A DNA stretch of 31,737 bases, from the NCBI RefSeq assembly GCF_001556045.1, contig NZ_LSIC01000110.1, positions 1-31,737 on the forward strand, in the 5' to 3' direction. The position numbers were made by a program, and so were the translations under genes. A model generated the notes under the pieces. That model worked only from the letters and a program-made list of their open reading frames with translations. It was not told where the DNA came from and did not search any database. Origin of the DNA: Bradyrhizobium sp. CCH5-F6 (GTDB lineage Bacteria; Pseudomonadota; Alphaproteobacteria; Rhizobiales; Xanthobacteraceae). Of this stretch, positions 1-6,470 are shown in pieces. The first letter of the stretch is position 1, and every line of letters starts with the position of its first letter.

Positions 1-723
1 GTCGGCATGCTGGCGCAGGAAGGCGTCGGAAGCGGCTTCATCCAGTTTCCGGTCGCGCTCGCGGCCTCGGCGACTTACGCGCTGGTGATCGGCGCGCTCA
101 GCTTGCGCACCCGCGGCGTCTATTTCATCATGATCACGCTGGCCTTCGCGCAGATGGCCTATTACGTCGCCTCGGGCCTGGCGCGCTACGGCGGCGACGA
201 CGGCCTCACCGTCTACAAACGCAGCGACTTCTCCGGCCTGATCGACCTGTCGAACCGCACGCAATTCTATTATCTCTGCCTCGCCTGCCTGTTCGGCGTG
301 ATCTTCCTGATCTGGCGCATCGTCAATTCGCGCTTCGGCCTCGTCGTACAGGGCCTTCGCTCCAACGAGCAGCGCATGCAGGCGATCGGCTTCCCCGCCA
401 AACGCTACCAGCTGGTCTGCTTCGTCATTTCAGGCACCATGTGCGGCCTTGCCGGGGCGCTGCTCGCCAACAACACCGACTTCGTCAGCCCGGCCGTCAT
501 GTACTGGACGCGCTCCGGCGATCTGATGGTAATGGTGATCCTGGGCGGCATGGGTACGCTGTTCGGCCCGGTCATGGGCGCGGTGGTGTTCCTGCTGCTG
601 GAAGAGCTCCTGTCGCAGATCACCGAATATTGGGCGCTGATCATGGGCCCGCTCCTGCTGCTCATCGTCCTGTTCGGCCGCGGCGGCATCATGGGCGCTC
701 TGGGGAGGGCTGGCCGTGGCTGA
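1..723 (+). CDS. livM: Branched-chain amino acid-type ABC transporter permease LivM, 5' end outside window
   Basis: Inner-membrane permease of an ABC importer of the Liv (HAAT) family, which moves amino acids or aromatic acids. The reading frame is open from base 1, and only about 240 residues are present against the usual 320 or more for LivM, so the start lies to the left. Several hydrophobic segments are visible, and the typical LivM patch GLRSNEQRMQAIGFPAKRYQ marks the cytoplasmic coupling loop facing the ATPase. The stop overlaps the livG start by 8 bp, so the two are translationally coupled. The substrate-binding protein (LivK) and second permease (LivH) are expected upstream. Next to a benzoyl-CoA pathway, benzoate is the likely substrate; that is inference from context. 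The internal ATG at base 7 should not be taken as the start. Confidence 0.93.
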   Translation, partial: VGMLAQEGVGSGFIQFPVALAASATYALVIGALSLRTRGVYFIMITLAFAQMAYYVASGLARYGGDDGLTVYKRSDFSGLIDLSNRTQFYYLCLACLFGVIFLIWRIVNSRFGLVVQGLRSNEQRMQAIGFPAKRYQLVCFVISGTMCGLAGALLANNTDFVSPAVMYWTRSGDLMVMVILGGMGTLFGPVMGAVVFLLLEELLSQITEYWALIMGPLLLLIVLFGRGGIMGALGRAGRG

Positions 724-1483
724 GCCTCTGCTTTGCGTCAAAAAGCTGGTGCGTCGCTTCGGCGGCATCATCGCGACGGATCACGTCTCGCTCGACGTCG
801 CGGCAGGCGAACTGCACGCCATCATCGGTCCAAACGGTGCCGGCAAGACCACGCTGATCAGTCAGCTCACCGGGCACCTGTCCCCTCATTCCGGCAGCGT
901 TCTGCTCGGCGGCCGCGATATCACCGATCTGCCGGCTTATCGCCGCTGCGCACTCGGCCTCGCGCGTTCGTTCCAGATCACCTCGCTGCTGCTGGATTTC
1001 ACTGCTGCAGACAATGTGGCACTGGCGGCGCAGGCCCATGCCGGGACCTCCTTCCGCTTCTTCGCCAACGCGCGCAAGGAGAAAGGCCTGCGCGATGCCG
1101 CCCATGCGGCGCTCGATCGCGTCGGTCTCGCCCATCGCGCCGACGTCGTGGTGAACAGGCTCAGCCATGGCGAGCGTCGCGAGCTCGAGCTTGCGGTTGC
1201 GCTCGCGAGCAAGCCGAAATTGCTGCTGCTGGATGAGCCGATGGCCGGCCTCGGCGCGACCGAGTCCCAGCGCATGGTGAAGCTCCTTCAGGAACTGCGC
1301 AAGGAGGTCTCGATCGTGCTGGTCGAGCACGACATGCCGGCGGTGTTCGCGCTCGCCGACCGCATCTCGGTCCTCGTCTATGGCCGCGTCATCGCCTCCG
1401 GCGATCCGGCCGAGATTCGCCAGAACGAGGACGTCAAGCGCGCCTATCTCGGCGATCAGCACGTGGTGACGCATCATGGCTGA
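716..1483 (+). CDS. livG: ABC transporter ATP-binding protein LivG
   Basis: One of the two cytoplasmic ATPases energising the Liv-type importer. The 255-residue length is normal for LivG. Walker A is GPNGAGKTT at residues 38-46, the ABC signature region LSHGE is at 149-153, and Walker B LLLLDEP is at 169-175 followed by MAGLG. The C-terminus is the LivG-type extension ending near a predicted permease contact. The start is GTG at 716, inside the end of livM; the stop overlaps the start of livF by 8 bp. Such overlaps indicate one transcript with coupled translation. The signature has His in place of the usual second Gly (LSHGE for LSGGE), which is common in this subfamily. Confidence 0.93.
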   Translation: MAEPLLCVKKLVRRFGGIIATDHVSLDVAAGELHAIIGPNGAGKTTLISQLTGHLSPHSGSVLLGGRDITDLPAYRRCALGLARSFQITSLLLDFTAADNVALAAQAHAGTSFRFFANARKEKGLRDAAHAALDRVGLAHRADVVVNRLSHGERRELELAVALASKPKLLLLDEPMAGLGATESQRMVKLLQELRKEVSIVLVEHDMPAVFALADRISVLVYGRVIASGDPAEIRQNEDVKRAYLGDQHVVTHHG

Positions 1484-2189
1484 CACGCTGCTCGACGTCG
1501 AAGGCATCGAGACCTGCTACGGCCTCTCCCAGGTGCTGTTCGGCCTGTCGCTGTCGATCAGGCCGGGCGAGATGGTCTCGCTGATGGGCCGCAACGGTAT
1601 GGGCAAGACCACCACCATCCGCTCCATCATGGGCCTGACGCCGGCGCGCGCCGGTACGATCCGCTTCGCCGGCACCGAGGTGCGACAGCTTCCGTCCTAC
1701 AGGATTGCGAAGCTCGGGGTCGGCCTCGTTCCCGAAGGACGCCAGATCTTCCCGAACCTCACCGTGCGCGAAAATCTGGTGGCGGCCGCCGCCGACCGCT
1801 TCGGCAGCAACAATCCCTGGACGCTGGCCGCGATCTACGTGCTGTTCCCGCGCCTCGCCGAGCGGGTCTCGAACATGGGCAACCAGCTCTCCGGCGGCGA
1901 ACAGCAGATGCTCGCGATCGGCCGGGCGTTGATGACCAATCCGAAACTCCTGATCCTGGACGAAGCGACCGAAGGCCTCGCGCCGCTGATCCGCGAGGAG
2001 ATCTGGAACTGCCTGTCGTTGCTCAAGAGCCGCGGGCAGTCGATCCTGGTCGTCGACAAGAATGTCGACCATCTCGCCCGCATCTGCGACCGTCACTACA
2101 TCATCGAACGCGGCAAGACGGTGTGGAGCGGCACCTCCGACGAGCTGGTGGCCGCGCCGGATCTACAGCACAAATACCTGGGAATCTGA
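1476..2189 (+). CDS. livF: ABC transporter ATP-binding protein LivF
   Basis: Second ATPase of the importer. It is 237 residues, the usual LivF length. Walker A is GRNGMGKTT at 38-46 (the Met form typical of LivF), the signature LSGGEQQ is at 138-144, and Walker B LLILDE is at 158-163, followed by the LivF hallmark ATEGLAP. It starts with ATG at 1476 within the end of livG and is the last gene of the run; a GC-rich hairpin without a T-run follows at 2210-2232. With LivM and LivG it completes the right half of a HAAT-type operon. Its placement 5 kb from benzoate-CoA ligase suggests aromatic-acid uptake, but a minus-strand accessory patch intervenes, so the link is inference. Confidence 0.93.
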   Translation: MADTLLDVEGIETCYGLSQVLFGLSLSIRPGEMVSLMGRNGMGKTTTIRSIMGLTPARAGTIRFAGTEVRQLPSYRIAKLGVGLVPEGRQIFPNLTVRENLVAAAADRFGSNNPWTLAAIYVLFPRLAERVSNMGNQLSGGEQQMLAIGRALMTNPKLLILDEATEGLAPLIREEIWNCLSLLKSRGQSILVVDKNVDHLARICDRHYIIERGKTVWSGTSDELVAAPDLQHKYLGI

Positions 2190-2209
2190 TGTCGTGATGA
2201 GCTGATCCA

Positions 2210-2232
2210 CCCTCCTCTCGCAAGGAGGAGGG
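2210..2232 (+). terminator. GC-rich hairpin after livF
   Basis: Inverted repeat CCCTCCTC / GAGGAGGG with a 7-nt loop, about 20 nt downstream of the livF stop. No T-run follows, so it is either a weak or Rho-assisted end of the liv transcript or an mRNA 3' stabiliser. It also lies just beyond the stop of the convergent small secreted gene, so it could serve both strands. Confidence 0.4.
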
Positions 2233-2244
2233 AGTCGTCTCTCA

Positions 2245-2574
2245 TCACCAATAGATCCCGTGGCGGTGCAACTCGCGGACCACGCGGGTCTCGATCGACG
2301 GTGTGCGGCGCTTGGGCTTGGTCGCGGCCTGTGTCGGTGCGGCTGGGGCGGGTGGTGCAGCCGTGGCTGCAGGCTGCGTCGTCGCATCGGGTGTTACGGT
2401 TGCTGTCTGCCTGGCCGCTGGCTGCGCCGCAGTTGATGGTGTGCCGGCAACTGCCGGCTGCTCGATCGCCTGCTGGTTGGTATTGGTTGCCGCAAGACTC
2501 AGGCCCCGCGAGCCTCCGGCATGGGCCAGGGTCGCAAGCACCGACATTGCCGCGATCAGAATCAGCTTGCGCAT
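2245..2574 (-). CDS. Small secreted Ala/Thr/Pro-rich protein of unknown function
   Basis: A 109-residue protein, unrecognised. The first 19 residues form a clear signal peptide (MRKL, then a hydrophobic run, then AHA before GG). The central part is a low-complexity stretch rich in Ala, Thr, Gln and Pro, which looks disordered. The C-terminus is basic (KPKRRTPS) and ends in a short charged piece finishing HRHGIYW. The start at 2574 was chosen because the signal peptide begins there; an upstream in-frame ATG at 2589 would only add MAGKT. It faces livF convergently. The Lys/Arg patch and aromatic tail may bind cell wall or envelope, but nothing in the sequence proves it. Coding bias and the signal peptide make a real gene likely. 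Confidence 0.6.
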   Translation of the reverse strand: MRKLILIAAMSVLATLAHAGGSRGLSLAATNTNQQAIEQPAVAGTPSTAAQPAARQTATVTPDATTQPAATAAPPAPAAPTQAATKPKRRTPSIETRVVRELHRHGIYW

Positions 2575-2876
2575 GGTCTTCCCCGCCATTTGGTCAATCC
2601 GTCTTACTCAAATCTCACCGACCTGCCGCCAACGCGCCAGACGGTGCGTTCCGATTTCGGTCAGGGTGCTCCGGCAGGACAGGTGATAGATCAGGCTGAA
2701 CAATTGATCCCACATGATCGAACTCCATTGTTGATCATAGGGCGCAAGCCTAAGCCCTGCGTTTTTCCGGCGATTTTCGAGGCGGGCGGAAAATGGCTTC
2801 ATCGGACGGCGACGAAATGTCGTCGGAACAGCGCCGACGAAATCGCCTCACGGCACCGTGAGGCGTGGGACCGTTC
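2575..2876. other. Gene-free stretch with one strong hairpin
   Basis: No convincing gene is present. The right end holds a perfect 10-bp stem with a 2-nt loop at 2844-2865 (CGCCTCACGG / CCGTGAGGCG). On the minus strand it lies 11 nt after the stop of the decayed glutamine-synthetase-like tail at 2877, followed by ATTT, so it may be that gene's old terminator. The left part would hold the promoter of the small secreted gene, but no clear -35/-10 pair was found. Confidence 0.5.
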
Positions 2877-2939
2877 TCAAAACACCTCGAAATATTCGCG
2901 GTGCTCCCAGTCGGTGACCTCGGCCAGGAAGCGGTCGAT
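2877..2939 (-). pseudogene. Decayed C-terminal tail, probably of a glutamine synthetase family gene
   Basis: Read on the minus strand, 20 codons ending in TGA encode a peptide containing AEVTDWEHREYFEVF, which resembles the extreme C-terminus of glutamine synthetase family enzymes as I remember them. The codon just upstream is TAG, and homology stops there, so only the last 20 residues survive. The adjoining sequence belongs to an unrelated gene tail on the opposite strand, so this is a recombination or deletion scar. The family assignment rests on a short peptide and is tentative. Confidence 0.45.
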
Positions 2940-2944
2940 CTAGG

Positions 2945-3109
2945 CATTTCCGCTCGATCTCGGTGCCCGTGCGCCGCTACGACGATGTGACCGTCGCCGC
3001 GATCAACATGGGGGCCCATGTCGATCGCGTCCCGGAACAGGAACTGATCGATCGCTTCCTGCCGCTGCTGCGCGATGGCGCGGAGTCCGTGCGCTCGCAA
3101 TTGTTGTAG
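2945..3109 (+). pseudogene. Decayed C-terminal tail of an IclR-family regulator (copy 1)
   Basis: An open frame of about 55 codons ending in TAG at 3107-3109 encodes RSISVPVRRYDDVTVAAINM, then GAHVDRVPEQELIDRFLPLL. This is the pattern of the C-terminal effector-binding domain of IclR regulators (ISVPVR, AAINM, then a final amphipathic helix before the stop). No start codon or helix-turn-helix part is present, and the sequence to the left is the decayed tail of another gene on the other strand. A second, 78-80% identical copy of the final 84 bases lies at 5440-5524. It is a remnant, not a functional gene. Confidence 0.7.
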
Positions 3110-3182
3110 CCCGGGTGAGCGAAGCGATACCCGGGAAACTGTTCGCGAGTAATCCCGGATGTCGCTCCGCTCATCCGGGCTA
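3107..3182. repeat. Long palindromic intergenic element
   Basis: Two 30-nt arms (3107-3136 and 3153-3182) are inverted copies matching at 26 of 30 positions around a 16-nt loop. The outer ends are TAGCCCGG and CCGGGCTA. The first three bases also supply the stop codon of the IclR remnant. This has the form of the dispersed palindromic intergenic repeats common in Bradyrhizobium. It sits 22 nt after the transglutaminase stop on the minus strand, so it could act as that gene's terminator or 3' stabiliser. Confidence 0.75.
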
Positions 3183-3204
3183 TCGCTGGCTACGGCATCG
3201 TACG

Positions 3205-3885
3205 CTACCGCGCCTCTGCCTCGCGCTCCATGTCGCGGCTCGACAGATCCTCGCCCTGCATGTTGGCGTAGTCGCGCGCCATCTCACGCATCAGGAATTT
3301 CGCGGGCACGTCGTGATAGCTGCCGCGGTCGTTGACGTATTGCATGTAGGCACGGCCTTCGCCGTCGAAGGGGTGCAGCAGCGCATCGGTGTGGCCGTCG
3401 AAATCGAGCGGGGCCACGCCGACCTTGGCGCAGAGCGTATCGTTGAACGTCGGCGTCGCCTTGCGCCAGGCGCCGTCGACGAACACTTCCGTGAAGCCGT
3501 GCCAGGTGAAGATGTCGGTGCCCATGCTCGCGCGCAGCTTCTCGGTGGTCAGATGGTTCTTCACATCGGCAAAGCCGACGCGGGCGGGAATGCCGTGGAC
3601 GCGGCACGCGGCTGCATAGAGCGACGCCTTGCCGACGCAATAGCCTTGACCGGCGGCGAGGACGCTCGATGCGCGAAAAGTCTCGGCGACGCGCATGCTG
3701 ACATAAGGGTTGTAGCGGATCCCGTCGCGCACCGCCTTGTAGAGCACGCTCGCCTTTTCGCGCGCGCTCGCCTCCGCGCGCACGCTGGTCTCGGCGAAGC
3801 ACTGCACGGCGGGGTGGTCGCTGTCGATATATTCGCCGGGATCGGTGTAGAGCCGGCGGAGGGTGTCGGGGAGGATCTCGGTCAT
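3205..3885 (-). CDS. Transglutaminase-like cysteine protease superfamily protein
   Basis: Cytoplasmic protein of 226 residues with a transglutaminase core fold. The expected catalytic triad is visible: Cys83 in GQGYCVGKA, His129 in TWHGFTEVF and Asp149 in TPTFND. Bacterial members are usually proteases or amidases rather than protein cross-linkers; the substrate here is unknown. There is no signal peptide. The start at 3885 (MTEILPDTL) was preferred to an upstream in-frame start that would add a basic 49-residue extension overlapping the neighbouring VOC gene. It lies 92 bp after that gene on the same strand and may share its transcript. All catalytic residues are present, so it is probably active. 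Confidence 0.85.
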   Translation of the reverse strand: MTEILPDTLRRLYTDPGEYIDSDHPAVQCFAETSVRAEASAREKASVLYKAVRDGIRYNPYVSMRVAETFRASSVLAAGQGYCVGKASLYAAACRVHGIPARVGFADVKNHLTTEKLRASMGTDIFTWHGFTEVFVDGAWRKATPTFNDTLCAKVGVAPLDFDGHTDALLHPFDGEGRAYMQYVNDRGSYHDVPAKFLMREMARDYANMQGEDLSSRDMEREAEAR

Positions 3886-3977
3886 GCCTGCAAGTGTAAT
3901 GCGGCGTGGCGCGTTGTCCACGCTCCGTGCTCGTTCGCGCCTGGATGTCAGCCCTGCGCATCTCGTGTGACTCGCGA

Positions 3978-4412
3978 TCAGCCCGGCAGCGGGTCTTCGC
4001 CGACCTTGGGCCAGTAGGTGCCGAAGCTCCACAAACCTCCCTCGGGATCCCGCGCCGCAAAGTCCCGGCTGCCGTAATCGGTATCGTGCAATTCCATCTC
4101 GATCCGAGCTCCGGACGCCTTTACCTTTGCGTAGAGCGCGTCGGGATCGTCAACGGCCAGATACACCGAGTCGGTCCTGCGTCCGTCGAGGTCTCCGACA
4201 CTCTTCCCATAGGCATCGGGGCGGTCTGCCCCGAGCATCAGGATGGATGTCCCGAACGACAATTCGGCATGCGCGATGACGTTCTCGCGCCTGTAGATCA
4301 CGCGTTCGGTGAAGCCGAGGACGTTCGTCAGCCAGGCGATCATCGCCTCGGCGTCCCTGCAGCGCAGTGTATGATAAAGGCGCGGCGCTTCGTTCCCGAT
4401 TGAGTTCGACAT
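3978..4412 (-). CDS. VOC (glyoxalase/bleomycin-resistance) superfamily protein
   Basis: A 144-residue protein with the paired beta-alpha-beta-beta-beta units of the VOC superfamily. The N-terminal half includes YHTLRCRDAEAMIAWLTNVLGF; the C-terminal half includes SVYLAVDDPDALYAKVKASG and the closing RDPEGGLWSFGTYWP, which is typical of the YP_/PhnB-like glyoxalase branch. Members bind metal or small toxins, or act as dioxygenases or isomerases; the specific role is unknown. The ATG at 4412 is preceded by a good ribosome-binding site (GGGAG), which decides the start over an upstream in-frame ATG. It follows an AraC regulator by 76 bp on the same strand, a pairing seen for small-molecule-induced VOC proteins. 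Confidence 0.85.
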   Translation of the reverse strand: MSNSIGNEAPRLYHTLRCRDAEAMIAWLTNVLGFTERVIYRRENVIAHAELSFGTSILMLGADRPDAYGKSVGDLDGRRTDSVYLAVDDPDALYAKVKASGARIEMELHDTDYGSRDFAARDPEGGLWSFGTYWPKVGEDPLPG

Positions 4413-4488
4413 TGACTGTCTCCCGTGGGGTTGAGCGCGCACCCTAGGTCAGCCGTCGGCCCGCGGCTTGAACAAATGGGACCTGGAC

Positions 4489-5322
4489 TTATCCGCCGGC
4501 CTCCCGCATCAGGCGAGGGTCCGTGTGGGCCAGCCGCGCGGCCCAACTCGTCGGCTTTTCGCCGCTGAATTCCCGGAACTCGCGGGCAAGATGCGCCTGG
4601 TCGGCAAAGCCCGCTTCGAGCGCGATGCCGGCCCATCCGTACTTATTCCCGCTCCGCGCCAATTCGCAGGCGCGGTGGAAGCGCAGCATCCGCGCCAGTG
4701 TCTTCGGTGACACGCCGATCTCGTTTTGAAACCGTCGCGACAGATGCTTGCGGCTCCAGCCGATGTCGGTTGCGATCTCGGAGATGCGCGCCGCGCCGGC
4801 GCTGCGCCAGAGCCGCGCGATCGCCGCGGCGATCGCGGGAGAGGGTTCGTTCACCGTACGCTCGAGCACGAAAGCCTCGATGATCTCCAGGCGTTGCTGC
4901 CACCCCTCTGCGTCCGCCACCTTCTCGCCGACTTCTCGGCCGTCGCGGCCAAGCAAATCTCCGATATCGACGATGCGCGCCGTGAGGTCAGGCACGGCGC
5001 CGCCGTAGAAGCGATAGGCGCCGAGCGGCGTGAAGTCGATCTGGATGCATATGGCGCGGCCGTCGGATTCAATCTGCACCGGTCCGGGAAACAAGCCGGC
5101 CGCAAAGCTCGGCTGGGTATCCGACCGACCGGGCTCGCGTCCGAGCGCGATGCGGAACGGGGTTCCAAGGCTGATGAGCAACGGCAGGGACAGCGGCGCG
5201 GCGTGCCGAAAACTGGTCAGGCCGAGACCTCGCTCGCGGTAGCAGGAGATCGACGAGACGATGTGCGCCATATGCGCGGGGACAGGCCGTCTGATGATTT
5301 CCGGCGCGGTGCTTGCGTCCAT
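4489..5322 (-). CDS. AraC-family transcriptional regulator
   Basis: A 277-residue regulator. The N-terminal about 150 residues are a cupin-like sensing region (SLPLLISLGTPFRIALG, then IDFTPLGAYRFYGG). The C-terminal 100 residues carry the double helix-turn-helix: first helix pair RISEIATDIGWSRKHLSRRF, second ALEAGFADQAHLAREFREFS with the AraC hallmark GFADQAHLAREF and GEKPTSW. Start at 5322: GGAGG lies 8 nt upstream. It heads a leftward run with the VOC protein and the transglutaminase, and probably controls them; no operator could be picked out. The domain layout matches 'helix-turn-helix domain-containing, DUF6597-like' AraC proteins; that subfamily name is from memory. Confidence 0.88.
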   Translation of the reverse strand: MDASTAPEIIRRPVPAHMAHIVSSISCYRERGLGLTSFRHAAPLSLPLLISLGTPFRIALGREPGRSDTQPSFAAGLFPGPVQIESDGRAICIQIDFTPLGAYRFYGGAVPDLTARIVDIGDLLGRDGREVGEKVADAEGWQQRLEIIEAFVLERTVNEPSPAIAAAIARLWRSAGAARISEIATDIGWSRKHLSRRFQNEIGVSPKTLARMLRFHRACELARSGNKYGWAGIALEAGFADQAHLAREFREFSGEKPTSWAARLAHTDPRLMREAGG

Positions 5323-5385
5323 GGAGAAGCCTCCGTTGTCGTGCACAGCTTAGCCGGACGATGGGATCGCACCAAGAGACGGAGT

Positions 5386-5441
5386 CGCTTCCGGCAGCGT
5401 GTCCATGCGCTCGTAGAGGCGGTCGACCAGACGATTGATCA
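5386..5441 (-). pseudogene. Fragment of a truncated haemoglobin gene
   Basis: These 56 bases match 6347-6402, inside the intact globin gene, at about 86% identity, including 40 of the first 42 positions. They encode part of the same peptide (VDRLYERMDTLPEA versus VDRFYERMDTLPEA). No start, stop or flanking globin sequence is present. The right edge abuts the second IclR remnant exactly, so the piece is a duplication or deletion scar. Confidence 0.75.
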
Positions 5442-5524
5442 CGTGCCGGCGCGGGAACCGATCAACCGCTTCCTGCCGTTGTTGCGGAAAGGCGCGGAGG
5501 GCGGTGCGATCGCAGCTTACGTAG
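5440..5524 (+). pseudogene. Decayed C-terminal tail of an IclR-family regulator (copy 2)
   Basis: These 85 bases align with 3026-3109 (the end of IclR remnant copy 1); about 47 of the first 60 positions match and both end in TAG. The peptide INRFLPLLRKGAE corresponds to IDRFLPLLRDGAE. One extra base near 5500 shifts the frame before the stop, so it is not functional. The two copies flank the three-gene minus-strand block between them. Confidence 0.7.
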
Positions 5525-5589
5525 CTGCTCCCGCCGCCTCGAAAACGGTGCTATAGTTGTCGCAAGCACAAGAGAACAGGGAGGACACC

Positions 5590-5922
5590 ATGAACCACAC
5601 CATGGTTCCCAGTGATCGCGTGGAGCACGTCGCCGTCTACGGACGCGATGGCACAAAGCTCGGCACGATCGAGCGACTGATGCTGGACAAGATGAGCGGA
5701 ACGGTCGCTTATGCCGTGATCAAGACCGGCGGGCTGCTCGGTACGCGTCACCATTATCCGCTCCAGTGGAGCGCGCTGAAATACGATCCAGGACGGCAGG
5801 CTTTCCAGATCGAGCTGACGCTGGACGAGCTCAGCAGCGGCCCATGCGAATTCGATGGCGATGCGTTCGACTGGGGCGACCGCTCGCGGCCGTACCCGCA
5901 TCCGCATTACTGGTCGATCTAA
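5590..5922 (+). CDS. PRC-barrel domain protein
   Basis: A 110-residue soluble protein with one PRC-barrel domain at residues 10-80: VAVYGRDGTKLGTIERLMLD, then GTVAYAVIKTGG, GTRHHYPLQWSALKYD and a C-terminal acidic tail ending PHPHYWSI. PRC barrels occur in the photosynthetic reaction centre H subunit, RimM, and many stress-linked rhizobial proteins. The ATG at 5590 has a strong ribosome-binding site (GGGAGGA); an upstream TTG in frame is not needed. It stands alone between the globin remnant and the box locus. Function beyond the domain is unknown. Conservation of the barrel pattern and codon use make it a real gene. Confidence 0.83.
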   Translation: MNHTMVPSDRVEHVAVYGRDGTKLGTIERLMLDKMSGTVAYAVIKTGGLLGTRHHYPLQWSALKYDPGRQAFQIELTLDELSSGPCEFDGDAFDWGDRSRPYPHPHYWSI

Positions 5923-5959
5923 AGCGGAATGGCTTCAGCAGCCTGTTAGGTTGTTGTTT

Positions 5960-6008
5960 AAGCGTGATCTTTTCGGAAAACTGCTGTGCACTTTTCCGGA
6001 TCATGCTT
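5960..6008. repeat. Imperfect inverted-repeat element between convergent genes
   Basis: AAGCGTGATCTTTTCGGAAAA at 5960-5980 pairs with TTTTCCGGATCATGCTT at 5992-6008, separated by 11 nt. It sits between the convergent PRC-barrel and globin genes. The A/T-rich arm edges could let it work as a two-way terminator. From memory, near-identical short elements are scattered in Bradyrhizobium spacers. Confidence 0.65.
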
Positions 6009-6061
6009 TAGCGGCGTCGCAGCTTCCGTAGGCGGGCCAAATGTCGGCAATACGGTCCCGA

Positions 6062-6457
6062 TCAGTTCCGGTTGCGCATCCAATCGGCAAGACCGGATAG
6101 TGCCGTGTCGAGATCCTGCCGCGCGGCGCTGTCTGTCACCGTCTCTTCCAGCGCGCCGCGCATGCAGAGCATCCACGCGTCGCGCTCGGCATCGCCGATA
6201 GCGAAGCCCATATGGCGCTGGCGCAGCCGCGGATGACCCTTCTCGACGGAGTATAGCCGCGGGCCGCCGGTCCACTCGGTGAGATAGCGCTTCAGCACGT
6301 CCCTGATCACGCCGAGATCATCCGCATGCATGGCGCGGATGACTTGCGCTTCCGGCAGCGTGTCCATGCGTTCGTAGAAGCGGTCGACGAGGAGATCGAT
6401 CGTCGCGCTGCCGCCGATCCGATCGAACAGGGAGGTGGTCGCGTCGATATTGGTCAT
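6062..6457 (-). CDS. Group II truncated haemoglobin
   Basis: A 131-residue haem protein of the 2-on-2 globin family, group II, which binds O2 tightly or handles NO or peroxide. Features: N-terminal LFDRIGG, the B-helix DLLVDRFYERM, the glycine-containing E-F loop YLTEWTGGP, the proximal His82 in HPRLRQRHMGF, and the group II Trp95 at G8 in DAWMLCM. The gene begins 13 bp after the boxR stop on the same strand, so the two are almost certainly cotranscribed. That context suggests a role in O2 supply to, or protection of, the oxygen-using BoxB enzyme; this is inference. A fragment of a related gene lies at 5386-5441. Confidence 0.92.
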   Translation of the reverse strand: MTNIDATTSLFDRIGGSATIDLLVDRFYERMDTLPEAQVIRAMHADDLGVIRDVLKRYLTEWTGGPRLYSVEKGHPRLRQRHMGFAIGDAERDAWMLCMRGALEETVTDSAARQDLDTALSGLADWMRNRN

Positions 6458-6470
6458 ACGAGCACGGAAA

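Noticed and set aside
689..1507. Long minus-strand open frames opposite livG, livF, boxC, boxB and pst genes
   Set aside because: They mirror real coding frames in GC-rich DNA; they have low-complexity, Arg- and His-rich translations, no ribosome-binding sites and no family motifs.
2608..2802. 64-codon minus-strand open frame
   Set aside because: No recognised motif and no clear ribosome-binding site; it lies in a spacer with decayed gene tails.
3107..3182. CRISPR or insertion-sequence end
   Set aside because: Only a single inverted pair; no spacers, no transposase and no target-site duplication visible.
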